Origin: Undaria pinnatifida
Lineage: Eukaryota > Sar > Phaeophyceae > Laminariales > Alariaceae
Assembly: GCA_012845835.1 (NCBI GenBank)
Contig: JABAKD010000008.1
Span: forward strand, 1,413,058-1,477,057
Reading direction: 5' to 3'
Length of the DNA: 64,000 nt
Of this stretch, positions 33,458 through 44,989 are shown in pieces. The notes beneath the pieces were generated by a model that saw only the letters and a list, made by a program, of their open reading frames with translations, was not told the DNA's origin and did not search any database. Each line of letters starts with the position of its first letter. Within the stretch, counting starts at the first letter, position 1. The position numbers and the translations under genes were made by a program.

Positions 33458-33537
33458 CTCGCCCCAGGCGGTAGGCCCCCGATCATGCCGGGGGGTGCGA
33501 GGGCAAAATAACTACCGCCAGCAAAGATGCTCATGTG
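33458..33537 (-). CDS. Membrane-anchored protein, exon 2
   Basis: After a CAG at 33538-33540 the frame reads HMSIFAGGSYFALAPPGMIG and GLPPGA and ends two bases into a codon at a GTGATG donor. The intron separating it from the previous exon is only 85 bases, unusually short here, and its polypyrimidine tract is weak, so the acceptor is less certain than the donor. Confidence 0.45.
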
Positions 33538-33622
33538 CTGCCGTGCTGCCGCGTTGTGACTTGTCGCACACAAGTTGCAACAATCGAACGTAAAATGGTA
33601 CTTCCCATGCCCACCCACTAAC

Positions 33623-33882
33623 CTTCCACGCCCGGCTGGAGCTGTAGAGGAACGCGTTCGTTCCCAAGAGCACCACCACGACCGCCAGCAGCGAGAGGAT
33701 GACCCTCCGGCCGGCCTTGATAATGTCTGCTGCGAGAGGAGCTTCATCAGTGGTCTGAGTGGAAGAAACCGCTGTTGGTCTTCTCTCCTGGGCGTTGAGC
33801 AAGCTCCTGCGGGAACGGCGGCGGGGCAAGAACGCGGGGGGAAGCATTGCGTCGGAAATGATGGACAATATGGTGATCCGGT
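33623..33882 (-). CDS. Membrane-anchored protein, exon with transmembrane span
   Basis: A GTTAGT donor follows 33623. The frame is open back to an acceptor-like GATGACAG before 33882. The first ATG in frame is at 33847 and gives MLPPAFLPRRRSRRSLLNAQ, a basic cytosolic-type tail. About 30 residues later a hydrophobic span, VILSLLAVVVVLLGTNAFLY, precedes SSSRAWK. Basic N-terminus, one span and a following luminal-type sequence suggest a type II membrane protein. The protein may start at 33847, or in an upstream exon such as 34595-34695. Confidence 0.55.
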
Positions 33883-34377
33883 AGGTTGGTCGTAGGTCCC
33901 CCTGTCATCACGATTACCTGGAGTGTCAATAAAAGGGGTGGGCGTGCTGTGTTGCCGGTTGCCGGACGTGGAGTCCTGGCGATGGTGTGCTAGTGTTTCG
34001 TGTGAAGGAACATTTACATTGCGATGTATGCAAGTTTCAACACCAACACGAGCCGATTCCATTACAATTGTGAACCGACTGCAACCCTGCTGGCGCCAAC
34101 AAGGACACAAGGCAGACCAATGAGCAGCAGAACACAGTAGCGCATCAGCAACTAGCCTACACCTCCAGCGTTCAGTTTCCTAAAGCATAGTTATCTCCAC
34201 CCTCTACGTACTGGCCTGCTGCTTGCTGTGAGCTGTGCAAGCTGCTGCTGTATCACGTGAGCAGTGACTACGACTTCAAAACGGAGACGATGTTGAACTA
34301 TAAAACAGCAGTGTAGATGCGCGCGTTACATATTTACCAGGGTGCAGAAATACCGTGGCAGGTCTGAGCATACGTAC

Positions 34378-34411
34378 CCGTAAGGTGCAGCTATGCACCT
34401 TACGGGTGCAG
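34378..34411. repeat. Perfect short hairpin
   Basis: The arms CCGTAAGGTGCA and TGCACCTTACGG flank a four-base loop (GCTA). The stem is long enough to form a stable cruciform or RNA hairpin. It is not next to any stop codon I recognise. Confidence 0.85.
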
Positions 34412-34594
34412 CGTCGCATATTCGGTGACCGCTCTGCCGGATATCGCACGACGCAGCTGAGCTATTAATTGCTCCACGTGTCCCTATGCATGCTAATAGT
34501 CTGCACCTATGAGTATCTCCTCTGTATACCATAACAACTCAACAGGAGAGTAGTGCCGTCTGGCAATGCTGCCGCACTATTGGCAGGTACGCAC

Positions 34595-34695
34595 CCGATA
34601 TTGACGAAGCTCTGGGGATCGAAGTCCAACTGGCGAGAGTGATTCAGGTTCGTGTTTCCCTTGGTCTCCCGTTCCACGCCCATGTTGATCTGGTG
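34595..34695 (-). CDS. Possible 5' exon of the membrane-anchored protein gene
   Basis: An AG before 34695 is followed by HQIN and an ATG at 34683 opening MGVERETKGNTNLNHSRQLD and FDPQSFVNI. A donor-like GTGCGT follows 34595, and a second possible donor, GTACCT, lies four bases on and would put the exon in phase with 33882. The peptide looks real, but its gene membership and ends are uncertain. Confidence 0.4.
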
Positions 34696-37600
34696 CTGTC
34701 TTTTGGATCGGGTATACGTCTATGAGCTTGAGGATGTGGGGATGCTTTCGGGGTGGTGAGGAGGACGGAAATGAGAACATGGGACATCCCGACATGCCAC
34801 AACACAATTACGTAGATCGTAGACCTTGACCAGACGTAGCTACGTAGACCTGCGTCACGATAATAAAAAGAACGGTGAAAATCAGTAGGGTGGTTGGATT
34901 GGCCAAGGACATGTCGCGTCGAGCTTCGATTGGCTGAATGTTTGCCATACTTACATTGACATATTATGAAAAACTCTTATGACATGTATGACACCATGCT
35001 GCTCGTGTTGTGCCAACTGCTGCTCGAACGACACCCTTGGAGTGCGAGGCAAGCTAGTCCCTCCTGCCCGACACACACTCTGCCCCTCTTTCGTTGGATC
35101 AGCCCGTGCTTCATCCGACGAAAAAAAAGTCACTGGCGGGTATTCCGCGCTACAAATAGACGTCGAAGCAGACCGGGAGTCACTCCCGCATTGACGTCGA
35201 CGTTAAGAGTATTAGTTTAGACTAGTCTACTCTAGTCTACTCTAGCAGATAGAGTGGAGATCTTCAGGAAGTACACATGCAATACATCGGCATGATTTTG
35301 AGTAGTGCTTGTTGTGCAAACAAGGAATTGCAACCCACCTGTTTGATCATATATATCGTGCACTAACACTCCGCCTTCTGTCGGGTTCTGTTGACCACAT
35401 GTCATACATAATAACATCATCATGTATGTATGTTTATTAATACTTCGAAGTATTTATAGTCTAGACTAACACCTACCACCCTCTATGCATAATGCGGGTT
35501 GTATAGTATCAGTGCACAGAATGTTCCGGAAAATTGTCCTTCCTGCTGTTGACCCTGACAACATCCAGGGGGGAGTCACCGATCTATATCCTTCATGAGG
35601 ACAAGATATAGAACACGCGCGAACAACCTTCCGTCAAAATTGTGAAGCAGCTGTGTTTTAACAACCACCAGTCAGTTAGTTTTAATTCACAAACACTAAT
35701 ACATACTATATACTCATACATACCTGGTACTGTACAACAATAGTCTATACGTACGTATATGATAAATGAAACACAGATCAAATTAAATGTAGTGGGTATT
35801 ATTATTAGTCCGTTTGACCACTTGCACAACAAGCTAAATAGCCTACGACACGAACTAAGCTTGTAACACTCTCTCCCCCAGAAACGGCGGGATAGCAGGT
35901 CGGCCGGGTGTACGGGCGGACCTGTCAATATCCAAGCGATTTTATTTCCTGGGTATACCGGGGAGGAGAGTATTTTTCAAGTTCGACATGGGGAAAGTCT
36001 GAAAAAAGTTTGTTACATAGACTATGTTAAATTAAAGGTGGTTAATGGTGGATGTGGGACTTACACCCACGACCCAAAAAAAACATGGCCTGTCGACGAC
36101 GCCATTTGTTGAGGCATTCGTGGGGTATTAGTCCGTTTGACTACTTGCAAAAGGTTAACCAATAGCTTTTACCCAAACTAGGCCTTATAACAGGAGGTCC
36201 ACGCAGTTTTTTAAGTTGAATTTCAACCATTCAATCGGTCGTACTCACAGTTTTTTTTTTTTTAATTTATATAGAAACAAGGAATAATATTGTAGTACGT
36301 CGGATCTCTAGCTTCGACATGTTTTTTTTTGTACTGTTTTGTGTGTTACTGTTGCTTGTTGCTTACTAGCGGTAAACCCATACAGATCTCCATAATCCAT
36401 GCGAAAAGAAAAGTACACGAAAGTACTCGTCGCGGCCACTCGCGTCGTGCGCCCGCAATCATCGCGCGCTTCGAATACTCACGAGCATCCACCATTGCAT
36501 CATTCACCCAATCCTAGCTCATTTTTTTTGCGTGATCCTAGTAGTCTGAGCTGTTGTGTTACAGCAAGCAGCACTTATACGATAGTAACAGCAACGCGAG
36601 TAGTTCGGTGGTGTGGGCTCGTGGTTGACTTTCACGACGCACGTTTGTGTGCACGATGACATGTGGCTGCTGCGGCGGCGCAAGGAGTAGTAGAGCATCC
36701 ATCCAGGGTGGCAATCGCACACAGGCGAGGGATCTGATGATCTAGTGAGATGTGCGGGAAACAAAGGGGAGACGGGGGGGGGGATGCGATAAGCGAGGGG
36801 CATGACCGCCTAGAACGGGGCATAACATGAACACAACAAGACGAGCGATGTGCGGTGCGTAGAAAGACAGAAGGAAAGGCGTAAATGCGGCACGAGTGAA
36901 CGCATATCTAGACTGGAGTATACGTACGTAGACATACGGGGAGTACTGTTTGCGGCAACTTGAGCATTGCCACTTTTGACGTGTAGCTGGAGGTTTAACG
37001 TGCGTCGTGTTCCATCTCTCCTTCGTCGCATTACTTTGTCGACTGCGGCGGCCATTTACGTCAATAACGTCGAGGGATATCCCCCAGCCAGAAGCCACGG
37101 CAACCACCTCTCCTGCACATGGGCGATACACACAAAACAAAGCAGACCGCCATTTTGAGGTCCACGACAGCAAAAGAAACGTCCCGTTCCTCCATATGCC
37201 CGCCTCCTTCGACCCCTCCCATCCACTGTCCACACACGAGTCCGGAAAGAAACACAAACGCTCGCCATCGAGCGAACAAGAGTTGAGCTTGAACATGTTT
37301 TCGCGCACCCCTTCCCTTACACAGGCTCGGTGACTCACTTCCCCACCCCCGATTACGCACGCACAGGCCGTACCTTGAAGTACAAGCGCCACGCTTTCCG
37401 ACAGCCTTACAAAAAAATTAGGCTGCCCCCCTACTTGCCCGTCTCTCCGACTTTACAGTAACGCAGCGACGGACGGCGATGGGTGGGGTGCTCAACTATA
37501 AATCACTGGTGTGAAAAATGCTGTAGCACAAACTGAAAGCAGATAGAGTGGAGAGCGGCGGGGGCCACCCACGGCCCACAACGACACCCGCCCTCGGCTC

Positions 37601-38050
37601 ACAAGTGAAATATTTGACCCAGGCGCACACTGCGATATCGTGCAACCCACCACTCCACAATGTGGGCATTCGACCCTGCCCTCCCCTCCTCCTCCTTTTC
37701 TTCCTTCAGCCCCCCCCTCCCCCCCCCCCCCCCCCCCCCCCCCCCCCACCACGCCCCGCCCGACACCCCTCTCCCCCCCCTTAAACTCCCGCGCTGGACT
37801 CGTGAAACGACAGAGTTGTGAGGCTGATTTAGTGCCGGTTCCGATGTTGCTTTTTATTAGACGTCTTCCGCTTTTACTTAGGCTCGTCTCCGGGTAGGTC
37901 GTCCAGTGTCTGCGTACGACAACATAGCGAGGGGCGGGGCAGGCGCGTTAAATATTTAAAAGACGAATTGATACCAGTGTCACCGTTTTAAAAACGAATC
38001 GACACCCATAGGGCGGTACACACTGGGGGAGGCATAGATGGGAGCAACCA
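34696..38050. other. Intergenic or long-intron stretch without firm genes
   Basis: It contains a shortened family B repeat at 35565-35650, T-rich runs at 36250-36325, and opposing open frames at 36742-37392 that I reject for lack of motifs. The homopolymeric C tract at 37700-37750 is listed separately. Confidence 0.45.
37700..37750 (+). repeat. Long poly-C tract
   Basis: After CAGCCCCCCCTC there is an almost pure run of more than thirty C, ending at ACCACGCCCC. The complementary strand is a long poly-G run able to form G-quadruplexes. Its exact length may be unreliable, as sequencers slip on such runs. Confidence 0.9.
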
Positions 38051-38272
38051 CTAGTGGCAGTATGAGTAATCCTGGTTGTCGCTAGATTGCGGTGTTCCCT
38101 GCTGGGACATACCGGCGCTATAGAGGGATCGCCATTGCATTCTCACCTCCCAGTCGTCCACTTCATCCACTTCGATGGCAGGGGTGGGGTCGTTGCTGAG
38201 GCCCAGGGCAGCACGCTCCTCCTGGAGCTCAAGCTGGCTTTCGGCCAGAGCGGCGGAGTCCACGTAAGCTTC
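38051..38272 (-). CDS. 179-aa protein, exon 5 (C-terminus)
   Basis: The acceptor TGTCGAGCAG precedes 38272. The frame reads EAYVDSAALAESQLELQEER and continues through an acidic segment to VRMQWRSLYSAGMSQQGTPQ, then a TAG at 38053-38051. A GTGAGA at about 38146 could act as a donor, but reading through to the stop gives a natural end. Confidence 0.66.
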   Translation of the reverse strand, partial: EAYVDSAALAESQLELQEERAALGLSNDPTPAIEVDEVDDWEVRMQWRSLYSAGMSQQGTPQSSDNQDYSYCH

Positions 38273-39124
38273 CTGCTCGACAAGATCGACAAGAGTGAAG
38301 GGAGGGGGGGGGTCGCTTTGTCAGGAAATCAGCTCTTATCCTGTACAATACCGAGACGACCCGCTGCACGCGTGCACGACTATTAATAGCAAGTATGGCG
38401 TATGGACGTCTTAACCCCTTCAGAACTGCACCCACGTTTTATACTTGGAACTATGGATTGTTTGTCCAGTAGGCCAAGGGTTAAACCAAGAGCAATACTC
38501 TGCACTAAGCGTGAGGGTACGCACTACACAGCTACACACACTAACGTCGCCACGGTCTGAGTCATCGCCTATTCGGTGGAACACCTTGACCATGCATGCT
38601 ACGCATGTTTAAGTTCCACACCGTCGAAGCTAACGGCAGCAGCGTACGCGTCTGCTAACGAGCATTAAAGCTGAACAAAGTCTCTCGGAGAGATGGCAAC
38701 CCACTACGTTTGGACAGGGGGGGCGGATTGTCGCGCTCCTCTTTCGCTTTGGTAGTCACGTTTTCACAGAAGAATAAAATTCCAAGATATGAATTAGACC
38801 TCGTGTTCCCCCGGTTGTGTTTTACCAGTGGGTAACACCACTGACGCACCCCCGCCCCGTTCGACTGGCTGAGTGGAGACCACCTGTAGCTGATCAATAA
38901 TCCTATTCTAAATCGCATACGAACTGCTGAGTACCACGCACAACAAAAACACCCAGCTTGCAAAGATGAGTTCAGGATCTTACAGCTGAGGTGTCGTAAT
39001 GTTTACAAACCAAACAAAACAAAATCGCCGAGTAGCCTGAACGACATGTTCTGTCGCTGCTGTATGTATCATGAGAGGCAGGGGAAAATCTCGCCTTTTC
39101 CGGGTTCTGGAGCTGACCCTTCAC

Positions 39125-39238
39125 GGGCTTGGCCTTGGACGAGGAGCCACCCCAGCCCGACGTCTGCACCGCCTTCAGCAGCTGCCACGCGCGGCGAGCG
39201 TCGCGGTCCCGCTGGAGTAGCAGGCAGATCCAGTCGGG
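39125..39238 (-). CDS. 179-aa protein, exon 4
   Basis: The acceptor CCCCCGACACAG precedes 39238. It reads PDWICLLLQRDRDARRAWQL and LKAVQTSGWGGSSSKAKP, with a GTGAAG donor after 39125 that keeps phase 0. A second possible donor, GTCAGC, seven bases further would break the frame with the next exon. The exon is noticeably G+C-rich. Confidence 0.66.
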
Positions 39239-40299
39239 CTGTGTCGGGGGGAAAGAGGGGGGAGGGGGGGGTCCACAGAAACGACGAGCGAACATAAGGT
39301 CGCGTGACGGGAAAAAGTAAGATCGTGTGACGGGTTGAAGCAAGATCGTGCGAAGGAAAAATTAGATCGTGTCTATGATATTTTCTGTAAAATAGTTCGG
39401 TAATCTTGACCGAAAGAGACGGTATTAAATTGATGCATAAAAAATAAGCGAGCGCAAACATGAATTCGGAAAGCTCAGACACTCCCATAAGCACAGGCCT
39501 ACAAGCGCGTATGAAGGGTTCGCGTGAAACAATAACATCATGCGGCGCGTGGGAAAATCTGGCGGGCGGAGTAGCATCGGTGCCGCTGCATAGGCAGTCG
39601 CGGTAACATGGATAGTAGCACATCTCATATTCCCGTTAGCGACGCAGTCGCGATACACTGCATTCTAGCATATCTTACTATTTACTTTTCACTGGCTATA
39701 ACGCTAGAATACTAAGAGACTCGAACACAAACTAGATTTTCCCACGAGCAAACCAACACTCTCCTGTCCGTTGCGACCGGGTCCACTACATTGTCTACCG
39801 ACTACCGGTAAATTTTTTACTACTGCCATAATATAACACACCAATTCCAGGTGTTCTATCCCTAAACTTGTGGACGAGGCGCTAAACAGTTGAAACTGAC
39901 TTTCACACGCGGGCGCACGCACAGCGTCGAATAGAGACGATAGCACACTACCACGAACGCCGCTCATGGTAAATGCAGCACAGAACGCCAGAACTTCAAG
40001 GAAACCCTGGCCGGAAAAAACTGCACGTCCCACAGTATATAACGTCATGTACTGAGATGGCACCATACCACGAACTCCTGGCAAATGCATTATCTATCGC
40101 CTCCAGGACATCGGGGAAACCCTGTTCTAAGTTCGGAAACAATATGCACCCCGCATAATATCTAACGCCGTACCGAGAGTCATCCCACTGTAGGGGTTGC
40201 AGTTGTTGGATTAACTAATAAGCACCTGTCCGATTGAGCTCCTCAAGTAACTATCGGGTAGTCATCGATGCAAGTAATTTCACGACTACGTATTGTTTT

Positions 40300-40425
40300 G
40301 GGACTAAGGCATAGAAGCTTGGTCGGATTGTGCGAACGAATGCCTTCCAAATCATTTTTCGGGTGATGGCGATGATATTGAGCTCCTCATGTGAGGAGCT
40401 CAGGGACTGATGCTGCACCCAAACT
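40300..40425 (+). repeat. Dispersed repeat family G with a GAGCTC hairpin, copy 1
   Basis: It has 'GGTCGGATTGTGCGAACGAA' and the hairpin 'TGAGCTCCTCATGTGAGGAG'. Copies 2 and 3 are at 52965-53110 and 62470-62610, all in the same orientation. Confidence 0.75.
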
Positions 40426-40649
40426 GTGGGATGGCTCCCGCGAGAAACCCGTCCAACGTCATCAGCGTCATAATCCGCACAGATCCGTAACCCGTTCACC
40501 GCCGCAACACACACTCAACTCTACAGTACGCTGCCCCCATAAGTACGCTGCCCCCATAAACGTGGGTGGAGTTGAAAAAAGTTGATATTTCCACACAATT
40601 GTTCAGCAACTTCGGGTCAATGAAGTAATACAACAAATATTTCATTTAC

Positions 40650-40742
40650 CGGCTGGTTGGCCTGGCGGCGTGCTTCGCTCTTGACCGCCTGTTCGTTGTA
40701 CCAGTCCAACTTAAGGTGAGCTTCAAGCTTAGAGTCCAGATA
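40650..40742 (-). CDS. 179-aa protein, exon 3
   Basis: A very pyrimidine-rich acceptor (CCCTGCCCCCCAG) precedes 40742 and the donor GTAAAT follows 40650. The 31 codons read YLDSKLEAHLKLDWYNEQAV and KSEARRQANQP, phase 0-0, strongly helical and charged. Confidence 0.7.
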
Positions 40743-41109
40743 CTGGGGGGCAGGGGCGGGGAGAGAAGGGTGGGGGTGGGTCCAGGGTTGAAGGGTGGCG
40801 CGCGGTTAGTGCGACAATACAATACGATACCGGCATACCATACCTGCAGCTGCAATGAAAACGCCGTAGTCGAGCAAGTTGCGTGTTACCTACTGACAGT
40901 ATATCTCGTCATATGCATGTATTTACCTGGCAAATATCACAACTGGTGCGCACGACCACGCATTATGCCTGGTACAAGTGCAATCCATGCTGTATGCAAC
41001 GCATGCTGCCTTTTCTTGCTGTCTATTTCGGAGATGGTCAAGCTTCGGTTCAAATTGAAAGTGGTGCCTACGACGCGAAACAAAACTGAACCGTGCCAAT
41101 GCCTCCGCG

Positions 41110-41330
41110 GGCAGGGGGCAGGTGGGTTATGCTTCTTCACAGGTGGGTAATGCTTCTTCACACTTTTACTTTCCAGCTTCTGGACAAGCCGTGGTCACAG
41201 GTGTCGTCCCCTCTCCCCCCCGGTTTTTGCCTTCAATTTTCATCGCGCATAGGGTTCAGCAATCCCACTGCTCGTCGATTTTTCATCGAGTGTTGCTAAC
41301 TCACGCTCTCGCGCTTTCCGCAAGTCAAGT
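41110..41330 (+). repeat. Dispersed repeat family H, copy 1
   Basis: It reads 'CAGCTTCTGGACAAGCCGTG', 'GTCACAGGTGTCGTCCC', 'GTTCAGCAATCCCACTGCTC' and 'GTTGCTAACTCACGCTCTCG'. The same sequence is inverted at 61680-61870 with few changes. Confidence 0.85.
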
Positions 41331-41364
41331 TGTGCACAAGAGAAAGTCCCAACGAATTTATACG

Positions 41365-41455
41365 CGTATGCACTCGGCGGGGCTCGAACTCACGAAACTG
41401 ACCTATACCAGGCTCGAGGATAACCTGATACGGGGCGACCGGCTTCTATTGATAA
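41365..41455 (-). other. tRNA-like segment, possible SINE head
   Basis: On the minus strand it starts 'GAAGCCGGTCGCCCCGTATC' and contains a good B box, 'GAGTTCGAGCCCCGCC'. It resembles the 5' head of the SINE at 45.6 kb. I cannot fold it into a convincing cloverleaf, so it is not called a tRNA gene. Confidence 0.4.
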
Positions 41456-41557
41456 CTGAATAGGCCGTGTCTGTCCAAAATGAACTACAGCGTACGTACT
41501 ACTAATACTATTAAACGAGATTAAAACGTTAAAATTATGCATATGTAGAAAAAAATA

Positions 41558-41767
41558 ATGTCTGATACCACGAAAAAAAAGTACCTGGTATACCGGCGCA
41601 AGGAAAGCCATATTCGAAAGCAACACATCACTTGTGACGAGGGACACCCGGTGCTTGTGTCAGCGTCAGCGCCGTATCTAAAAGATAACGACAAGTTTTC
41701 GCTCGAAGCAGAGCTCAAGCGGCTACGCAAGATGCAAGATGCAAGATGCCCTCAACACCGACAATAG
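41558..41767 (+). CDS. Possible short plus-strand coding segment
   Basis: A 69-codon frame from ATG at 41558 ends in a charged, protein-like stretch, SASAPYLKDNDKFSLEAELK and RLRKMQDARCPQHRQ. No domain is recognised. It lies inside the large intron of the 179-aa gene on the opposite strand. A terminal exon starting near 41640 is an alternative reading. Confidence 0.25.
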   Translation: MSDTTKKKYLVYRRKESHIRKQHITCDEGHPVLVSASAPYLKDNDKFSLEAELKRLRKMQDARCPQHRQ

Positions 41768-42894
41768 AAGTCATGACCATGTTGCAACATTTTCGCATTA
41801 CGACGAGCGACGCGCGATTCTTCAACTTGTACATAATTAATACACACCCTGGACCGAAGACAAAACTCCAATAGTCTAGCAATAGTTTCATATTGCAATT
41901 GATTGTCTATTGCAGTCTTTAATTCCAATTAATCGAAGCGCGCCGAGTTCTATTGCACCGAAAACTTCTATTATTAGACGCCCACCAGGCCCTATTGTTC
42001 AGACAATTTCTATGAATACACCCCGATCTATATCAATGGTCGAAGCAATTACTATTAATAGTTGCCCACGTAACTCGATTGTCAAACGCATATTAATATT
42101 CTACTGTCATTCATTACCCCATTCTATTGTAGACGCAATAGTCTATTGCAACAATTTGGCGATGATAGTTATCCAGGCAATTCCATTTAAAAGATAACTT
42201 TGTAAATCAACTATCCAGGCAAGTTCATTTAATAGACATCTTCGTAAATCAATTATCGAGGAAATTCCATTCAGTAGACAACTTTCTTTGAAAACCGATG
42301 GTGGTCACAATACACTAGCACCATAGAAATTGTCCAGCTAATATTTTTTCTTATTTTTTTCTATATATAAAATTTTCAACAGCAGGAGAGTATAGTAGAT
42401 TTATATATGGTGCCTTGAACGTTGCCAATACATATCGTAAAATTACAAGGCACAGAGTAGCCAGTCACAATGATTGCAACAACAGGTAGGAATAAAAACA
42501 CATAGTAGACAGTTACTCGCAGACTAGTCCATTATGGTCCAGGGTGTTTTGTATATACCCCGGAGTCCGAAACTAGCATAACGGTTATGACAGGCCGTTT
42601 TTGCTTATCCCTCGGTATAGACATCGCAATAGACTATTGCATCCACAGTAGACGCCCTGAGAAGTTTATTGATTGAAATTACATGGACACTTCTTGCAAT
42701 TTAAATTGCATATACAACACACATTGTAGTCCCGCCTATTAACTTGAATTATTTAGCAATTGAATTAGGGGACTATCAATTAACTGAACTTGTCTCTTGC
42801 AACTTTTATGTACAGGAGATTCCAATACTCTATGGCGTATTCAGTAGGATCGGGAACTCACCCACAATAGAGTATTGCTTTTTCAGCATATCAT

Positions 42895-43400
42895 CCGGAC
42901 GTCTATTAAATGAATTGGTTTGCACAATAGGCTCATGTTTTGATATTCCAATTGAAATCGTGTGAACGAATTGTTTCTGATCTTGCCTATTTATAGGAAT
43001 TGTTTTGTCAATAGGTTTCTGTCCTGACCTTTGAATTGTATTTGTTTCAACTCCTTGTGGTCTGGTCTACCATAAATAATAGGAATGGTTTGCACAAAAG
43101 ATTAATGCTCCGATTTTCCAATTGAAATTGTTTCAACAATTTGTTTCTGAACTTCCCTATTAATAGGAATGGTTCGGACAATAGGTTTCTGCCCTGACCT
43201 TCCTATTGGAATTGTTCATCTATATGTTCTGTCTTGTTTATTAAGGGAAATGGTTCACACAATAGGTTCATGCTGTGATCTTCCAATTGAAATTGTTATT
43301 GTTTCAATCATTTGTTTCTGGTATTGCCTTTTAATAGGAATGGTTGTCATTAGGTTTTTGTCCTGACCTTTAAAATGCATCGTTATGTTTTCATATATTA
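42895..43400 (+). repeat. Tandem repeat, unit about 165-175 bp, three copies
   Basis: The landmark 'TTCCAATTGAAAT' follows 'GG.TTGCACAATAGG' at about 42920, 43090 and 43260. Each is followed by 'TTTGTTTCTG' and 'AATAGGTTTCTGTCCTGACC'. The units are diverged. Confidence 0.7.
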
Positions 43401-43597
43401 TAGACGTCTGTCCTGACCTTGAACAAAAAATCGTCGCCGCAATTCCGATCGATAGACGAGGCGCCTTTACCGGCTTTGTCCCACAAATCGTACCAGATTA
43501 AGTACCAAATACATTTCACTCTGTAGAGTTTTCAAGCTGGTTTTTGTGTTCTTGTGCTTTGTTTCTTGTCATATCGCGAGAGGGCGTCGACCCACCC

Positions 43598-43637
43598 TAT
43601 AACCCTACCCCAGGCTCAACCCTAACCCTAACCCAAA
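43598..43637 (+). repeat. Telomere-like interstitial tract
   Basis: It contains CAACCCTAACCCTAACCC, the complement of TTAGGG repeats, within a C+T-poor context of 'ATAACCCTACCCC'. It is short (about two and a half units). Confidence 0.7.
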
Positions 43638-43814
43638 GACTATCCCAGGCTTGGGCTCCGACCCAAGCGCGGCTCTCGCCGCGCGTTTTGGAAAAGCTGA
43701 TAAAAAATGAGCGGACAACCTCACACATCGAAATATATGTATTTGGTACTTCATACTTTGTCTGGTATGATTTGTGGGGTGAGAACATCGCAGAGTGAAA
43801 GAAAGGCTACTGCA

Positions 43815-44370
43815 ATAGACAGCACCCGTCAATTGTGGCCGCAATTCCGATTGATAGGCAGCACCCGAAGTCAATTGTAGCCGAAATTCCGATTGATGAG
43901 ACAGCACCCGAAATCACTTGTGGCCGCAATTCCGATCAATAGACAGGACCCGAAGTCAATTGTAGCCGAATTTCCGATTGATAGACAGCACCCGAAATCA
44001 ATTGTAGCCGCAATTTCGATCAATAGACAGCACCCGACAGCACCCGAAATCGATTGTAGCCGCCATTTCGATTAATAGACAGCACCCGGAATCAATTGTA
44101 GCCTTAATTCCAATAAATGGACAGCGCCCGAAATAAATTGTAGCCGCAATTCCAATTAATAAACAGCAGCCAAAATCAATCGTTGGCCGCCATTCCGAAT
44201 GATAGACAGCACCCGAGATCAATTGAAGCCGCAATTCCAAATAATAGACAGCGCCCCAAATCAATTGGGGCCACAATTCCAATCAATAGACAGCACCCCA
44301 AATCAAGTGCGGCCGCAATTCCCATAAATAGACAGCACCCGGAATCAATTGTGGTCACAATAGACTTGTT
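43815..44370 (+). repeat. 42-bp minisatellite, about 13 copies
   Basis: The unit reads 'ATAGACAGCACCCGAAATCA' followed by 'ATTGTAGCCGCAATTCCGAT' and TA. Because the unit is a multiple of three, open frames on both strands run across it and encode 14-residue repeats such as INRQHPKSIVAAIP. These are a by-product of the period, not evidence of a gene. Confidence 0.9.
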
Positions 44371-44989
44371 ACAATAGGAATTGTCCAGGGTGTGATTATA
44401 CAGTATAATAGTACGGGCATGCTAGTGCGTTGTGCACCGAACAACGAATCGTGCAAATGGAATGTTGCCGCCCTGCGACGTTCCACTTTCCAAGTGTCTG
44501 TCGTCTGTTGTGAAGAAAGTATGGCATGATACAATGATACAATGATACAATGATACAATGATACAATGGGTGCCGCCAATTTTCGAAGGTAAAACTACTT
44601 GGGAACACTCGTTGGGAAATATATTAATTTTGGGCGATCTTGTGATTTTGTATTGTTCAAAGGCTGTCGGAGTAGACTATCCCTTCTTCCTCCCATACAA
44701 TGTGTTGACTTATTTCCCTCTTGTCGATCTCTACGTGCCGCTTATATAACACCGGATGCGTACGTGGTACGTGCTGTAGTGACACAGACTGTACGTAGCG
44801 GTAGTATTAAATAGTTGATGCCTGGAGCCTGGTGTAGACTAGACTACCAGTACGCATCACAGCAGTGGAATAATTGTGGAACTTATTCCGTCACAGATTC
44901 GTGGTGTCCATGGCTGTCCTGAGAGAATAAAACACCGCCCAAGGTTCAACGTGCACCGTATTTCCCGCATGCGGTGCCAAAAAACATAT

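Larger units (their letters stand above)
41880..44385. repeat. AT-rich satellite-like block built on CAATAG and AATTG words
   Basis: About 2.5 kb in which words such as CAATAGAC, AATTCC, CAATTGA and their complements recur at irregular spacing. It includes two ordered arrays, listed separately. The words 'GTCCAGGGTGTTTTG' near 42538 and 'GTCCAGGGTGTGATTA' near 44385 suggest repeat boundaries. It has no credible gene and sits in the second intron of the 179-aa gene. Confidence 0.8.

Noticed and set aside
33454-34110. 218-codon minus-strand open frame overlapping the membrane-span exon
   Set aside because: It reads Trp/Cys/Ser-rich nonsense where the alternative frame gives a clean transmembrane span and donor. 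Only the short part at 33458-33537 is used, as a separate exon.
36742-37392. 216-codon minus-strand open frame
   Set aside because: No domain, no compatible splice sites and an overlapping plus-strand frame of similar quality; likely chance.
41365-41455. tRNA gene
   Set aside because: It has a good B box but no convincing cloverleaf or anticodon stem, and resembles the SINE head; recorded as tRNA-like only.
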